From assembly GCA_009929215.1 (NCBI GenBank), contig SAAX01000025.1, positions 1-34,703 on the forward strand: a DNA stretch of 34,703 nucleotides, written 5' to 3'. A program made the position numbers and the translations under genes. The notes beneath the pieces were generated by a model that saw only the letters and a list, made by a program, of their open reading frames with translations, searched no databases and was not told where the DNA came from. The first letter of the stretch is position 1. Every line of letters starts with the position of its first letter. Positions 17,284-26,313 of this stretch are shown here, in pieces. This DNA is from Deltaproteobacteria bacterium. Lineage in GTDB: Bacteria > Desulfobacterota > Desulfovibrionia > Desulfovibrionales > Desulfovibrionaceae.

Positions 17284-17970
17284 TTAGCCGAATACCCGCA
17301 CTATTTCCTTGGCGTCCATTTCGGGCGTGATGGGCTTGAGTGCCAGACGGCAGAAGTCGTCGGGCCTGTCCATGTCGAGCTTGAGGTCGGGGCGGCGCAG
17401 CCAGTCTTCCTCTGGATCAAACGTGCCTATTTTAAAACTGGCGGCGTTATCCCAAATGTAGTTGAGGCAGTGCTCGCGCTGCGAGGTTTGGGTGGCCTTG
17501 GCGTCCAGCTCGTCCAGCAGATCACGCGACAGTATCTCTGCCCCCAGGCCGTCGGGCCACAGGTTGTTGCGCGGAATGTGGTTGTAGGCATAGTCCCAGC
17601 CGCCTTGGTCGTAAAAATCCACCAGCCGGTCAACGGCCCCGCCCCAGATAAGCGGGTTGTCGGCGCACACGCGCACCACGCGCCCGGCATCGGCCTTGCG
17701 CGCGGCCAGACAAAACCGGGCCAGCACGTCGTCTTCCGACCCTGCCACGCAGGGCACGCCGCGTCTTTTCAGGTGATCGAGCAGCACGAGGTCAAGGGGC
17801 GTGTCGGGCACGGCCACCATGATGCCGTCGAGCCTTGCCGCCTGCCCAAGCCGCCGCGTAACCCAATCGATAACGGGCACATCGCGCAGACAGAGCAGCG
17901 ATTTCATGGGAAGCCGCGTGGAGCCGAGGCGGGCCTGAATAATGGCTATAACCTTGCCGGTCTTGGGCAT
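17284..17970 (-). CDS. SpsF-like cytidylyltransferase (CMP-sugar synthetase family)
   Basis: This 228-residue protein has the nucleotidyltransferase opening IIQARLGSTRLPMKSL. The R-x-GSTRLP-x-K pattern of the SpsF/KdsB-related family binds the nucleotide. Later ARVVRVCADNPLI holds the conserved metal-binding aspartate. Such enzymes activate 2-keto sugar acids with CTP. It is the last gene of the four-gene minus-strand cassette, 49 bases after the fusion gene, with an AAGGA site before its ATG. In this context it is the best candidate for making the CMP-sugar. The substrate is inferred from the kdnA/kdnB-like neighbours, not seen. Confidence 0.75.
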   Translation of the reverse strand: MPKTGKVIAIIQARLGSTRLPMKSLLCLRDVPVIDWVTRRLGQAARLDGIMVAVPDTPLDLVLLDHLKRRGVPCVAGSEDDVLARFCLAARKADAGRVVRVCADNPLIWGGAVDRLVDFYDQGGWDYAYNHIPRNNLWPDGLGAEILSRDLLDELDAKATQTSQREHCLNYIWDNAASFKIGTFDPEEDWLRRPDLKLDMDRPDDFCRLALKPITPEMDAKEIVRVFG

Positions 17971-18019
17971 GGGCGATCCTTTCTGACTGTTGAACGTGAA
18001 ACTGTTGAGCGTTGTGCGG

Positions 18020-19684
18020 TTACGGCGCGGCAGATTCCGCCTGTGGACTGGCGCCTTCTTGCAGAATGTTCTGCATCAGGCCCACCACACGCGCCTTGTT
18101 GGCCGTAAAATTAAGGGTATTCTGCCTGTCCCAGAAGCGTTGACGCCGGGCATTTTTGAGCATGGCCAGAAAAACATTGCGGATCTTGGCGTCGCTCACC
18201 CTGTCCATGATGCCCACAAAGGCAAAGCCATTGCGGGGGCGGGCAAAGGTGTGGCGCGCCTCGCGCTCGTGGTGGGCCAGCACCATTGAGGGAATACGCA
18301 TGTGGGCCAGCTCGTACACCGTGCGTCCGGCAGAGCAGATGGCAAGGTCGGCCCCTTCCATCATGCGGCTCATGACATTGGTGGCCCAGGTAAACTGCAC
18401 GAGCGGGTTGTCCAGCCTGGCAAGGTGCGCTTCCATGGCGTCCTTGTGTGCATAGCCCGGCCCGGCCACAAGGCGTATGCCAATGCCGTAGGCGCGGCAG
18501 ATGGGCTCGATAATGTCGAGCACCCGGCGTGAACAGTCGTTGAGGTCTGTGCCGCCAAAGGTGATGAGCACGCTCTTCATCTCTGGCCGAAAGGGATTGC
18601 GGGCCGCGCCCAAAAATTCGTCGCGCAGGCAAAAGTAGTCTGGCCCGTAGCACAGGCGCTCGTTGCTGTCCCTGTCTTCGTACAGGGCGTTGACCACCAG
18701 CCGCGCCCAGTCTGCGCCGGGGCCTTCGTCCTCAAAATTCACGCAGCGCACGCCCGCCGTGGTCAGGCGCGCCATGTAGGCCGAGGTGGTGTTGAGAATA
18801 TCGTTGATCACCAGATCGGGCCGCATGCGCAGCACCGTGTCTGCCAGATCCTCGTTGCCCTGACGCACGATCTTGTAATCCTTGCGGGCAATGCTTTCTA
18901 CGGCCAGCTCGCTCTCGCGCGTGCACACAAAGCTGACCTTGTGGTTGGTGATCTCGTGGGCCAGCATGAGCGCGCGAAACACATGCCCCATGCCGATGGC
19001 GGGCCAGCCAGCCACCACAAAGACCACATGCCGCCGCTGCAACAGGTGCTCGCAGATCCACCAGTCCTGATAACCCTGAATTTCAATGGCCCTGTCGTTG
19101 AGAAAGTAGGGCACGATCTTGCCGCGCCCCAGGGTATGGCCGTTGCCCTTTTCCAGCAGGGCCATGCGCAGGATGATGAGCGCGCGGCTTTCAACCACCA
19201 TGGTTTTTTCGCTGTCTTCGCCAGCGCCTTCGTCCAACAGGCTTTCCAGACCTTCGCCCTGCACGTTCCAGATGCGCTGGCGCATGCTTTTGACCGTCAC
19301 AAGGCTGTCGGCATGCGCATCGCGGTAGCGCTTCCAGGCGTCTTCCACGTCCACCCAGGTCAGCAGGGGGCACGAGGCCCGCAAAATCATGCAGTGTTCG
19401 TAGTCGCGCGCAAGCTCGGTGAGCAGACCGCGCATTTCGGTAACAATATCAAGGCTTGTAAAGCGCAGATCCCTGTTCCAATGGTGGCGCACGCCCGCAC
19501 GTTCGCAGATAAGTGCAATTTCCTGGCTGTCGGTCAGCACCATGATGTCATCACCGGGCAGCACGCTGCGCGCGGTGTTGATGGCCCTTTCCACAAGCGT
19601 GACCCCGGCCAGCTTTTTTACCAGCTGATCAGGAATAACGGCATTCTTTTTGATGGCAGGTATGACGATGCAGCGTTCTTTCAC
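18020..19684 (-). CDS. Two-domain protein: nucleotidyltransferase-like domain fused to PseG-like GT-B domain
   Basis: The 554 residues form two parts. Residues 1-220 resemble the NeuA/CMP-sugar synthetase fold (IVIPAIKKN at the start, then MVLTDSQEIALICERAG, ILRASCPLLTWVDVEDAW). However, the usual PARGGSKxxPxKN nucleotide loop is rewritten as PAIKKNAVIPDQLVKK, losing the Arg and Ser. Residues 221-540 resemble PseG/GT-B UDP-sugar hydrolases or transferases: VVAGWPAIGMGHVFRAL carries the GMGH-x-x-R catalytic-His motif, and ITFGGTDLND and GADLAICSAGRTVYEL form the nucleotide-binding half. The start codon is GTG at 19684 with a weak ribosome site. It may transfer or process the cassette's sugar; the first domain may be catalytically dead. 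Confidence 0.72.
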   Translation of the reverse strand: MKERCIVIPAIKKNAVIPDQLVKKLAGVTLVERAINTARSVLPGDDIMVLTDSQEIALICERAGVRHHWNRDLRFTSLDIVTEMRGLLTELARDYEHCMILRASCPLLTWVDVEDAWKRYRDAHADSLVTVKSMRQRIWNVQGEGLESLLDEGAGEDSEKTMVVESRALIILRMALLEKGNGHTLGRGKIVPYFLNDRAIEIQGYQDWWICEHLLQRRHVVFVVAGWPAIGMGHVFRALMLAHEITNHKVSFVCTRESELAVESIARKDYKIVRQGNEDLADTVLRMRPDLVINDILNTTSAYMARLTTAGVRCVNFEDEGPGADWARLVVNALYEDRDSNERLCYGPDYFCLRDEFLGAARNPFRPEMKSVLITFGGTDLNDCSRRVLDIIEPICRAYGIGIRLVAGPGYAHKDAMEAHLARLDNPLVQFTWATNVMSRMMEGADLAICSAGRTVYELAHMRIPSMVLAHHEREARHTFARPRNGFAFVGIMDRVSDAKIRNVFLAMLKNARRQRFWDRQNTLNFTANKARVVGLMQNILQEGASPQAESAAP

Positions 19685-19780
19685 GTTTTGTTCTCTGCTG
19701 TGCGGAAAGGGAACAGGCGGTACACAAGCCCCCGGGGTGCATCAGCAATGCCGACGCAGCCCGGGGGCGGAACAGGTGCT

Positions 19781-20968
19781 CTAGCGCAGGCTGGCCAGAA
19801 CCTCGCGGGTGGAGGCCAGCATGTAGTCAAATTCTTCCCCGCTCAGCCAGTGCTGGAAGGGGAAGGAAATCATGGAATCAAAGAAGGTGTCGGCATTGGG
19901 GCAGTTGGCCGTGCCCATGCCGAGGCGGCGGTAGTAGTCGTAGCGGTCCAGCGGAATATACTGCACCACGCACTTCACGCCTTTTTCGTTGAACATGGCC
20001 CGTATAAAGCGGTCGCGCGCTTCAACGCCCGTGGTCATGCGTGCGGCCAGCAGGTGGTAGTTGTGGCGGGGTGAATCTACGCGGTGAAATTCCAGCTCGG
20101 GAAAATCGGCCAGAGCGTCGATGAAGCGAATGGCGCGGGCGCGCTTTTCGTCATTGATGCTGTCGATGCGCTCAAGCAGCTTGGCCCCAAGGGCACATTC
20201 CACTTCGCCAAGGCAGTAGTTGTTGGGTTGCAGGGGCTCACCGTCCAGCATGGGCAGGTCAACATTGCCCATGGCGGGCTTCCAGTAGTCGGGCCGCTCA
20301 TAGTCAAAGCCGCAGTGGCCGTTGTGGCGCAGGGTGGGCACAAGGGCCGCCAGCTTGGGGTCGCGCACATAGAGCATGCCGCCCTCGCCCAAGGTGGTGA
20401 GGTTCTTGTGCGAGTGGAACGAAAAAATGGCCATGTCGCCAAAGCTGCCAGCCTTTTTGCCGTCAACCACAGAGCCGATGGCCTGGGCCGCGTCTTCGAT
20501 AAGGATCAGGCCGCGTTTCTTGCACAGGGCGGCAATGCCGACCATGTCGGCCACATAGCCGTACAGGTGCACCACCACAACGGCCCTGGTGCGGGGCGTA
20601 ATGGCTTTTTCGATGGTTTCGGCAGTGACAACCCGGGTCAGCAGGTCTACATCTGCCCAGGCCATTGTGGCGCCTTTTTTGATGTAGGGGTAGGCCGAGG
20701 CCGTGAAGGTGTGCGAGGGCATGACCACTTCGTCACCGGGCTTGAAGCGGCACAGCTGGGCAGAAAGCTCCAAGGCCGAAACGCCGTTCATGGTCACAAA
20801 GCAGCTGCCAGGGGCCACGCCCTGATAGGCGGCAAACTTGCTTTCAAAATCGCGCATGTGCACGCCCTGGGTGAGCGTGTCGGCATTGCGCATGACATCC
20901 ACAACCACCGCAATTTCTTCTTCCGTATAGCGTATGGCACGGCCACTGAAATTTACTTTAATGTCCAT
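19781..20968 (-). CDS. kdnA: DegT/DnrJ family sugar aminotransferase, KdnA-like
   Basis: This 395-residue PLP enzyme has the DegT family layout. The phosphate-binding region is MNGVSALELSAQ, the ring-stacking and aspartate region LILIEDAAQAIGS, and the PLP lysine lies in FSFHSHKNLTTLGEGG. KdnA converts 8-oxo-Kdo to 8-amino-3,8-dideoxy-Kdo in Shewanella, where it sits beside kdnB; here a KdnB-like gene also lies directly upstream. The ATG at 20968 has an AAGGAG site seven bases upstream; the frame beyond is not conserved. Another DegT sugar aminotransferase role is possible, but the pairing makes KdnA the best name. Confidence 0.75.
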   Translation of the reverse strand: MDIKVNFSGRAIRYTEEEIAVVVDVMRNADTLTQGVHMRDFESKFAAYQGVAPGSCFVTMNGVSALELSAQLCRFKPGDEVVMPSHTFTASAYPYIKKGATMAWADVDLLTRVVTAETIEKAITPRTRAVVVVHLYGYVADMVGIAALCKKRGLILIEDAAQAIGSVVDGKKAGSFGDMAIFSFHSHKNLTTLGEGGMLYVRDPKLAALVPTLRHNGHCGFDYERPDYWKPAMGNVDLPMLDGEPLQPNNYCLGEVECALGAKLLERIDSINDEKRARAIRFIDALADFPELEFHRVDSPRHNYHLLAARMTTGVEARDRFIRAMFNEKGVKCVVQYIPLDRYDYYRRLGMGTANCPNADTFFDSMISFPFQHWLSGEEFDYMLASTREVLASLR

Positions 20969-21064
20969 GCGGACTCCTTGTGGCAAATGCGCCGCCGGAA
21001 AGCCCGGCGGCGCACAATATTCGGTTATCACTCCAGGCGCGTGCGCTCGTGGCGCAGCGGCCTG

Positions 21065-22144
21065 TTACATGCGCAGGAAGCGCTCGATAACGTTTTCCTT
21101 GGTGAGGATCTTTTTGAAATCCGGGCCAAGGCGGTTGGAAAGCGGCTTTTCGTGCACAATGCTGGCGCCGTAAAGGGCATCGTACTGCGCATCGGTCAGG
21201 CCCTGGCAGATGCCCTTGGGCAGGTCAATGCCCTGGCGATCCATCATGAGCATAAAGTCTTTGTATTCGTCGGGGTAGATGTCTTCAAGCACGGTAAGGG
21301 CGTAGCAGTTGGCAATGCCGTGGTGCATATGCAGCACCATGCTGAGGCCCGCAGAAATGGGGTGCACAACACCCACAAAACCCGCAGCCATACCGCCAAG
21401 GAAGGAGGCGATCATGAGCTTTTCGCGGTTTTCATCGCTCATCATGTCGCTGGAAAGGTAGACCTGCTTGCTGAGGTCAATGGCCTTTTCGGCCAGCGAA
21501 TCGACCACCACGTTGCGGTAAGAGCCGGTGATGCTCTCAAAGCAGTGCATGTAGGTATCGATACCCGTGTAAAAATACTGGTTGCGCGGCACGCTGGCGG
21601 TGAGGTCGGGGTCGAGCAACACCTGTTCAAACATGGTGTAGTCGCTGTTCATACCCAGCTTGATGTTCTTGGCCTCGTTGCAGATGATGCCCGTGCGCGA
21701 GGTTTCTGAACCCGTGCCCGAAAGGGTGGGTACAGCGATTTTGTAGGGGGCGGGATTTTTGACCAGTTCCCAGCCCTGATAGTTTTCAGCCTTGCCGGGG
21801 TTGTTCAGCAGGTTGCCCACGCACTTGCATGTATCAAGCACACAGCCGCCGCCAAAGGCCAGCAGAGCGCAGGGAGTAGCGCCGCCAAGAAAGGCCTTGA
21901 CCTGATCGGTGTAGCCGTCCACGCTGTCAGTGGTGGGTTCGTCTGTGGTGTCCACATAGAGCACCATGTCCTTGTTTTCCACCGGCAGCTTGGCAAGCAG
22001 ATCCTTGCCTTCAAAAAATTTGTCCACAAAAAACACGGCGGGGCCATTTACGGCGGCGCGACGCGCGCCGAGCAAATCGCCAAGCTGGGTAAGACTACCC
22101 GAACCAATCATATAATAACCGACATTTTTCGCGTTGCGATACAT
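21065..22144 (-). CDS. kdnB: Iron-containing alcohol dehydrogenase, KdnB-like (Kdo 8-oxidase)
   Basis: The product has 359 residues of the iron-dependent alcohol dehydrogenase family. The NAD loop is FGGGCVLDTCKCVGN, followed by VPTLSGTGSETSRT. Likely metal ligands are in GIDTYMHCFE (D-x3-H), VVHPISAGL and MHHGIANC. YQGWELVKNPAP, LGMNSDYTMFEQVLLDPDL and YFYTGIDTYMHC closely follow what I remember of Shewanella KdnB, which oxidises C8 of Kdo before transamination by KdnA. It heads the four-gene cassette, with a GAGAGG site upstream and a 21-bp palindrome about 100 bases before the ATG at 22144. A generic alcohol dehydrogenase is the alternative. Confidence 0.75.
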   Translation of the reverse strand: MYRNAKNVGYYMIGSGSLTQLGDLLGARRAAVNGPAVFFVDKFFEGKDLLAKLPVENKDMVLYVDTTDEPTTDSVDGYTDQVKAFLGGATPCALLAFGGGCVLDTCKCVGNLLNNPGKAENYQGWELVKNPAPYKIAVPTLSGTGSETSRTGIICNEAKNIKLGMNSDYTMFEQVLLDPDLTASVPRNQYFYTGIDTYMHCFESITGSYRNVVVDSLAEKAIDLSKQVYLSSDMMSDENREKLMIASFLGGMAAGFVGVVHPISAGLSMVLHMHHGIANCYALTVLEDIYPDEYKDFMLMMDRQGIDLPKGICQGLTDAQYDALYGASIVHEKPLSNRLGPDFKKILTKENVIERFLRM

Positions 22145-22247
22145 AGTTGCCCTCTCAATAATGGCAGATGATGACCGGGCCATACGCTATAGCCAAACGT
22201 CTGGCAAGATGCCCTGCAATGGGCCAGCGGCGCGGATTTTCGCCTCT

Positions 22248-22268
22248 TTCCTCCAGATGGTGGAGGAA
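22248..22268. promoter_or_regulatory. Perfect 8-5-8 palindrome upstream of kdnB
   Basis: TTCCTCCA and TGGAGGAA flank GATGG. It lies between the end of the DUF805 gene and kdnB, about 105 bases before the kdnB ATG. The size suits an operator for a dimeric regulator. On the plus strand it is followed by CTTTTTA, so it could also end a plus-strand transcript, although no plus-strand gene precedes it. Confidence 0.45.
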
Positions 22269-22283
22269 CTTTTTATGTTGCTC

Positions 22284-22724
22284 CTAGACCCCAGCTCCGT
22301 CAAGCGGATCAGGCCCGAAACGGTTGGGGCCGCTAGTGCCCTTAAGCGCGTAAAGCACCAGAAGTGCAAGGCTCGCAAGACCAGCGGCACAGCCACCAAG
22401 CATCAACAGCCAATTGGCTTCTAGCACCGCCCCAGCCGTGGCTGGCAGTGCCGCTGCCAGCGGTAGCGCCTGCCACCAGCCGGAAAAATTACGGTCGTGC
22501 AGCCTGCGCGTTGAAATCCCCACAGTCGGCAGCAGCAACCACAGCCCCAGAACTGCACTGATTATAGAAGCCAGAGATGGCATAATCCTGCCCACGATGG
22601 CTACTGCAATCTGGATCAACAGAGTGAACAGACAGAACCACCAGAATTCAGACCGGGAAGCCCGACCCTTGAAGCAGCAATACTTTTTGGTCAGGCAGGT
22701 ATTAACAGCCTCTTTGAACTCCAT
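22284..22724 (-). CDS. DUF805 family inner-membrane protein
   Basis: This 146-residue protein shows the DUF805 signature near the N-terminus: CFKGRASRSEFWWF, followed by two hydrophobic helices, then the conserved ISTRRLHDRNFSGWW and two more membrane helices (about 84-118). The C-terminus GTSGPNRFGPDPL is also typical. The function of the family (YhaH-like) is unknown. It starts 21 bases after folD with a GGGAG site, so it is probably translated from the folD transcript, though nothing links it to folate metabolism. Confidence 0.88.
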   Translation of the reverse strand: MEFKEAVNTCLTKKYCCFKGRASRSEFWWFCLFTLLIQIAVAIVGRIMPSLASIISAVLGLWLLLPTVGISTRRLHDRNFSGWWQALPLAAALPATAGAVLEANWLLMLGGCAAGLASLALLVLYALKGTSGPNRFGPDPLDGAGV

Positions 22725-22745
22725 GTGGTTCTCCCTTGTGCAGTG

Positions 22746-23609
22746 TTAGGCCTGCGCCCTGTGCTTGCGCCACGACTGCACGGTATTGCTCAGCAGCATG
22801 GCAATGGTCATGGGGCCCACACCGCCGGGAACCGGCGTGATGGCGTGTGCCTTGGGGCTTACGCTGGCAAAGTCGGCGTCGCCGCACAGGCCCTCGGGCG
22901 TGCGGTTGATACCCACGTCAATGACCACCGCGCCCTCACGCACCATGTCACCCGTGATGCAGCGGGGCCGGCCCATGGCAAGAAACAGAAAATCGGCCTG
23001 ACGGCACTGCTCGGCAAGGTCGGGCGTGCGCGAATGGCATACGGTCACAGTGGCATCGCCAAAGCGGCCAGAACGGGCCAGCAGCATGGCCAGCGGCTTG
23101 CCCACAATGTTGGAACGTCCCACAACCACGGCCTTTTTGCCGCTGGTGGGCAGGTCGTAACGGCGCAGCAGCTCCATGACGCCAGCGGGCGTGCACGAAA
23201 CATACCCCGGCAAACCAAGCGAAAGCCGCCCCACGCTCACAGGATGGAAGCCGTCCACGTCCTTTTCCGGATCAATGGCCAGCAGGCATTCCTGCGCGTC
23301 GAGCCCCTTGGGCAGGGGCAGCTGCAACAAGATGCCGTCCACGTTGGGGTTGGCGTTGCACTGGCCGATAAGGTCGAGCAGTTCCTGCTGGGTGGTAGAG
23401 GCAGGCAGGTGGTGGGGAAAGGAAACAATACCGGCCTCGGCGCAGGCGCGCTCTTTGTTGCGCACATAGACCTGCGAGGCGGGGTCTTCACCCACAAGAA
23501 TAACCGCAAGGCCCGGCGCACGATGCCCCTGGGCAGTGGCGGCGGCCACTTCCACGCCAAGTTCTGCGCGGATATCGGCGGCTGTTTTTTTGCCGTCAAT
23601 CAAAATCAT
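22746..23609 (-). CDS. folD: Bifunctional methylenetetrahydrofolate dehydrogenase / cyclohydrolase FolD
   Basis: The 287-residue enzyme interconverts 5,10-methylene-, 5,10-methenyl- and 10-formyl-tetrahydrofolate using NADP. The catalytic lysine and tyrosine are in [35 protein letters not shown] and the nucleotide loop [16 protein letters not shown] follow, and [14 protein letters not shown] closes the active site. The frame is open far upstream, but the family begins at [10 protein letters not shown], where the ATG at 23609 has a GGAG site. It lies between eno and the DUF805 gene; the hairpin at 23647-23679 separates it from eno. Confidence 0.95.
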   Translation of the reverse strand: MILIDGKKTAADIRAELGVEVAAATAQGHRAPGLAVILVGEDPASQVYVRNKERACAEAGIVSFPHHLPASTTQQELLDLIGQCNANPNVDGILLQLPLPKGLDAQECLLAIDPEKDVDGFHPVSVGRLSLGLPGYVSCTPAGVMELLRRYDLPTSGKKAVVVGRSNIVGKPLAMLLARSGRFGDATVTVCHSRTPDLAEQCRQADFLFLAMGRPRCITGDMVREGAVVIDVGINRTPEGLCGDADFASVSPKAHAITPVPGGVGPMTIAMLLSNTVQSWRKHRAQA

Positions 23610-23646
23610 GATGAACTCCGAAAGTATGATGGCCGCCCAAAACAGG

Positions 23647-23679
23647 GCGACCGCCGCTCCCGGCCGGTGCGGCGGTCGC
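23647..23679 (-). terminator. Perfect 11-bp hairpin between eno and folD
   Basis: GCGACCGCCGC and GCGGCGGTCGC are exact complements around an 11-base GC-rich loop. On the minus strand the tail is CCTGTTTTGG, a poor T-tract, so it may attenuate or protect the eno 3' end instead of stopping all transcription. Confidence 0.6.
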
Positions 23680-23796
23680 TGGTAAACCCGCGCACTTCCA
23701 TTGGCGGTTGCACGCGGGTTGGAGGTCCATGCGCTATCAGCGGTACAAAAGCCCACAAACCCCGCCAGGTATGACAAGGTTTGCGGCTCTGTGGAT

Positions 23797-25128
<1,332 letters not shown>

Positions 25129-25284
25129 TTACGAAAGATGCACCACGGCACAATGGGCCGACGGCGAAAATGTAGTCAGAAAAAAAGCAGGCCCGTAAAA
25201 CGTATCTCAGGCCAAATGCGGCAAAGCGGGAATACTACGTTCCAAAGGCACTGGAGCTCGGTTGCTGCAAAGGGAAGCCCGGCG

Positions 25285-26079
25285 CTATTCCACCGCGCCG
25301 CGTTCTTCATAGTGCAGCCTGCGCAGACCATCAAGCAGCAGCATGGGCGATACCTGATCAAAAACAGGGCTGATACGTGCGATGGATGCGGCAAAACCGC
25401 CCGTGCCAATCACCTTGACCGAGCCGGACATCTGCCTTTTGAGTCGTTGGGTAAGCCCCTCGACCATACAGGCAAAACCGAATACCAGGCCGTGCTGAAT
25501 GCTGGTGGTAGTATTGCGCCCCGGCGTGGGCCCGTCGGCGCGCACGTCCAGGTTGACCCTGGGCAGTTTGGCCGCCTCGCGCGAAAGGGCCGTAAGGGCG
25601 GTGCGGGGGCCGGGAAAAATCAGGCCGCCCATGTAGGCATCGCCACTGACGCAGTCGATGGTCACGGCAGTGCCAAAATCGACCACCAGCAGCGATGGAA
25701 TTTCAGGATACATGCGCCGGGCCGCATACGCGCCCACAAGACGGTCTGCGCCCACTTCGGCAGGGCGTTCGTAGCGGTTCTCGAGCGGAACGGGCAGTTC
25801 CTTGCCCACGCGCTGCAAGGGGCAGCCCACATAGCGGGCCACAGCCTCACGCAACAGCGGGTCAAAACCGGGGGCCACAGAAGAGACCACACAAGCCTTG
25901 AGCTGCGAGGCCGCAACGCCAGCATGCTGCAACAGGGTGAGCAGGGTAAGGCCAAAATTATCCGCCGTTTGGGCGGTATCGGTGCGCAGGGTGTACGAGG
26001 TCAGCACGTGCCGCTCGTTGCCCAAGCCGATTTTGATGGATGTATTGCCTATGTCAAAAAGCAGAATCTCGGGCTGCAT
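25285..26079 (-). CDS. coaX: Type III pantothenate kinase CoaX
   Basis: This 264-residue cytoplasmic enzyme phosphorylates pantothenate, the first step to coenzyme A. The ASKHA-fold phosphate loop is LLFDIGNTSIKIG at the start. GADRLVGAYAAR is the CoaX pantothenate-binding hallmark, and VVDFGTAVTIDCV plus GGLIFPGPRTAL follow. Type III enzymes are not feedback-inhibited by CoA in known cases. The ATG at 26079 has a GGAGG site five bases upstream. It lies between glmS and eno, each separated by about 200 bases. Confidence 0.95.
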   Translation of the reverse strand: MQPEILLFDIGNTSIKIGLGNERHVLTSYTLRTDTAQTADNFGLTLLTLLQHAGVAASQLKACVVSSVAPGFDPLLREAVARYVGCPLQRVGKELPVPLENRYERPAEVGADRLVGAYAARRMYPEIPSLLVVDFGTAVTIDCVSGDAYMGGLIFPGPRTALTALSREAAKLPRVNLDVRADGPTPGRNTTTSIQHGLVFGFACMVEGLTQRLKRQMSGSVKVIGTGGFAASIARISPVFDQVSPMLLLDGLRRLHYEERGAVE

Positions 26080-26219
26080 GGGCGCCTCCGCGAAGGCCTG
26101 AAAGGTTACAGGGCTGGATTATGCCCAATTTGCCCCCGCTAGGCAAGCTGCCCCGCAGGGCAAGGGTCCGTGGCTGCCACAGCCGCTGGCACACTCCCCC
26201 ACAGGCAACAACAAACAGC

Positions 26220-26266
26220 GGCCCCGCGCTGCGGTGCCATCTTGTGTGCACAACAGGCGCGGGGCC
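26220..26266 (-). terminator. Probable terminator of glmS
   Basis: On the minus strand GGCCCCGCGC pairs perfectly with GCGCGGGGCC, and an inner TTGTG/CACAA stem lies within the loop. The tail GCTGTTTGTTG is T-rich but interrupted. It lies about 50 bases after the glmS stop codon. Confidence 0.65.
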
Positions 26267-26313
26267 AGATTTGCTTGCCCTTGCGGCTATGCCGCTCAGG
26301 GGTGCTCTGAAGA

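Noticed and set aside
20084-21709. A 541-codon plus-strand frame opposite the kdnA/kdnB genes
   Set aside because: It crosses the gap between two real genes as a shadow and has biased composition.
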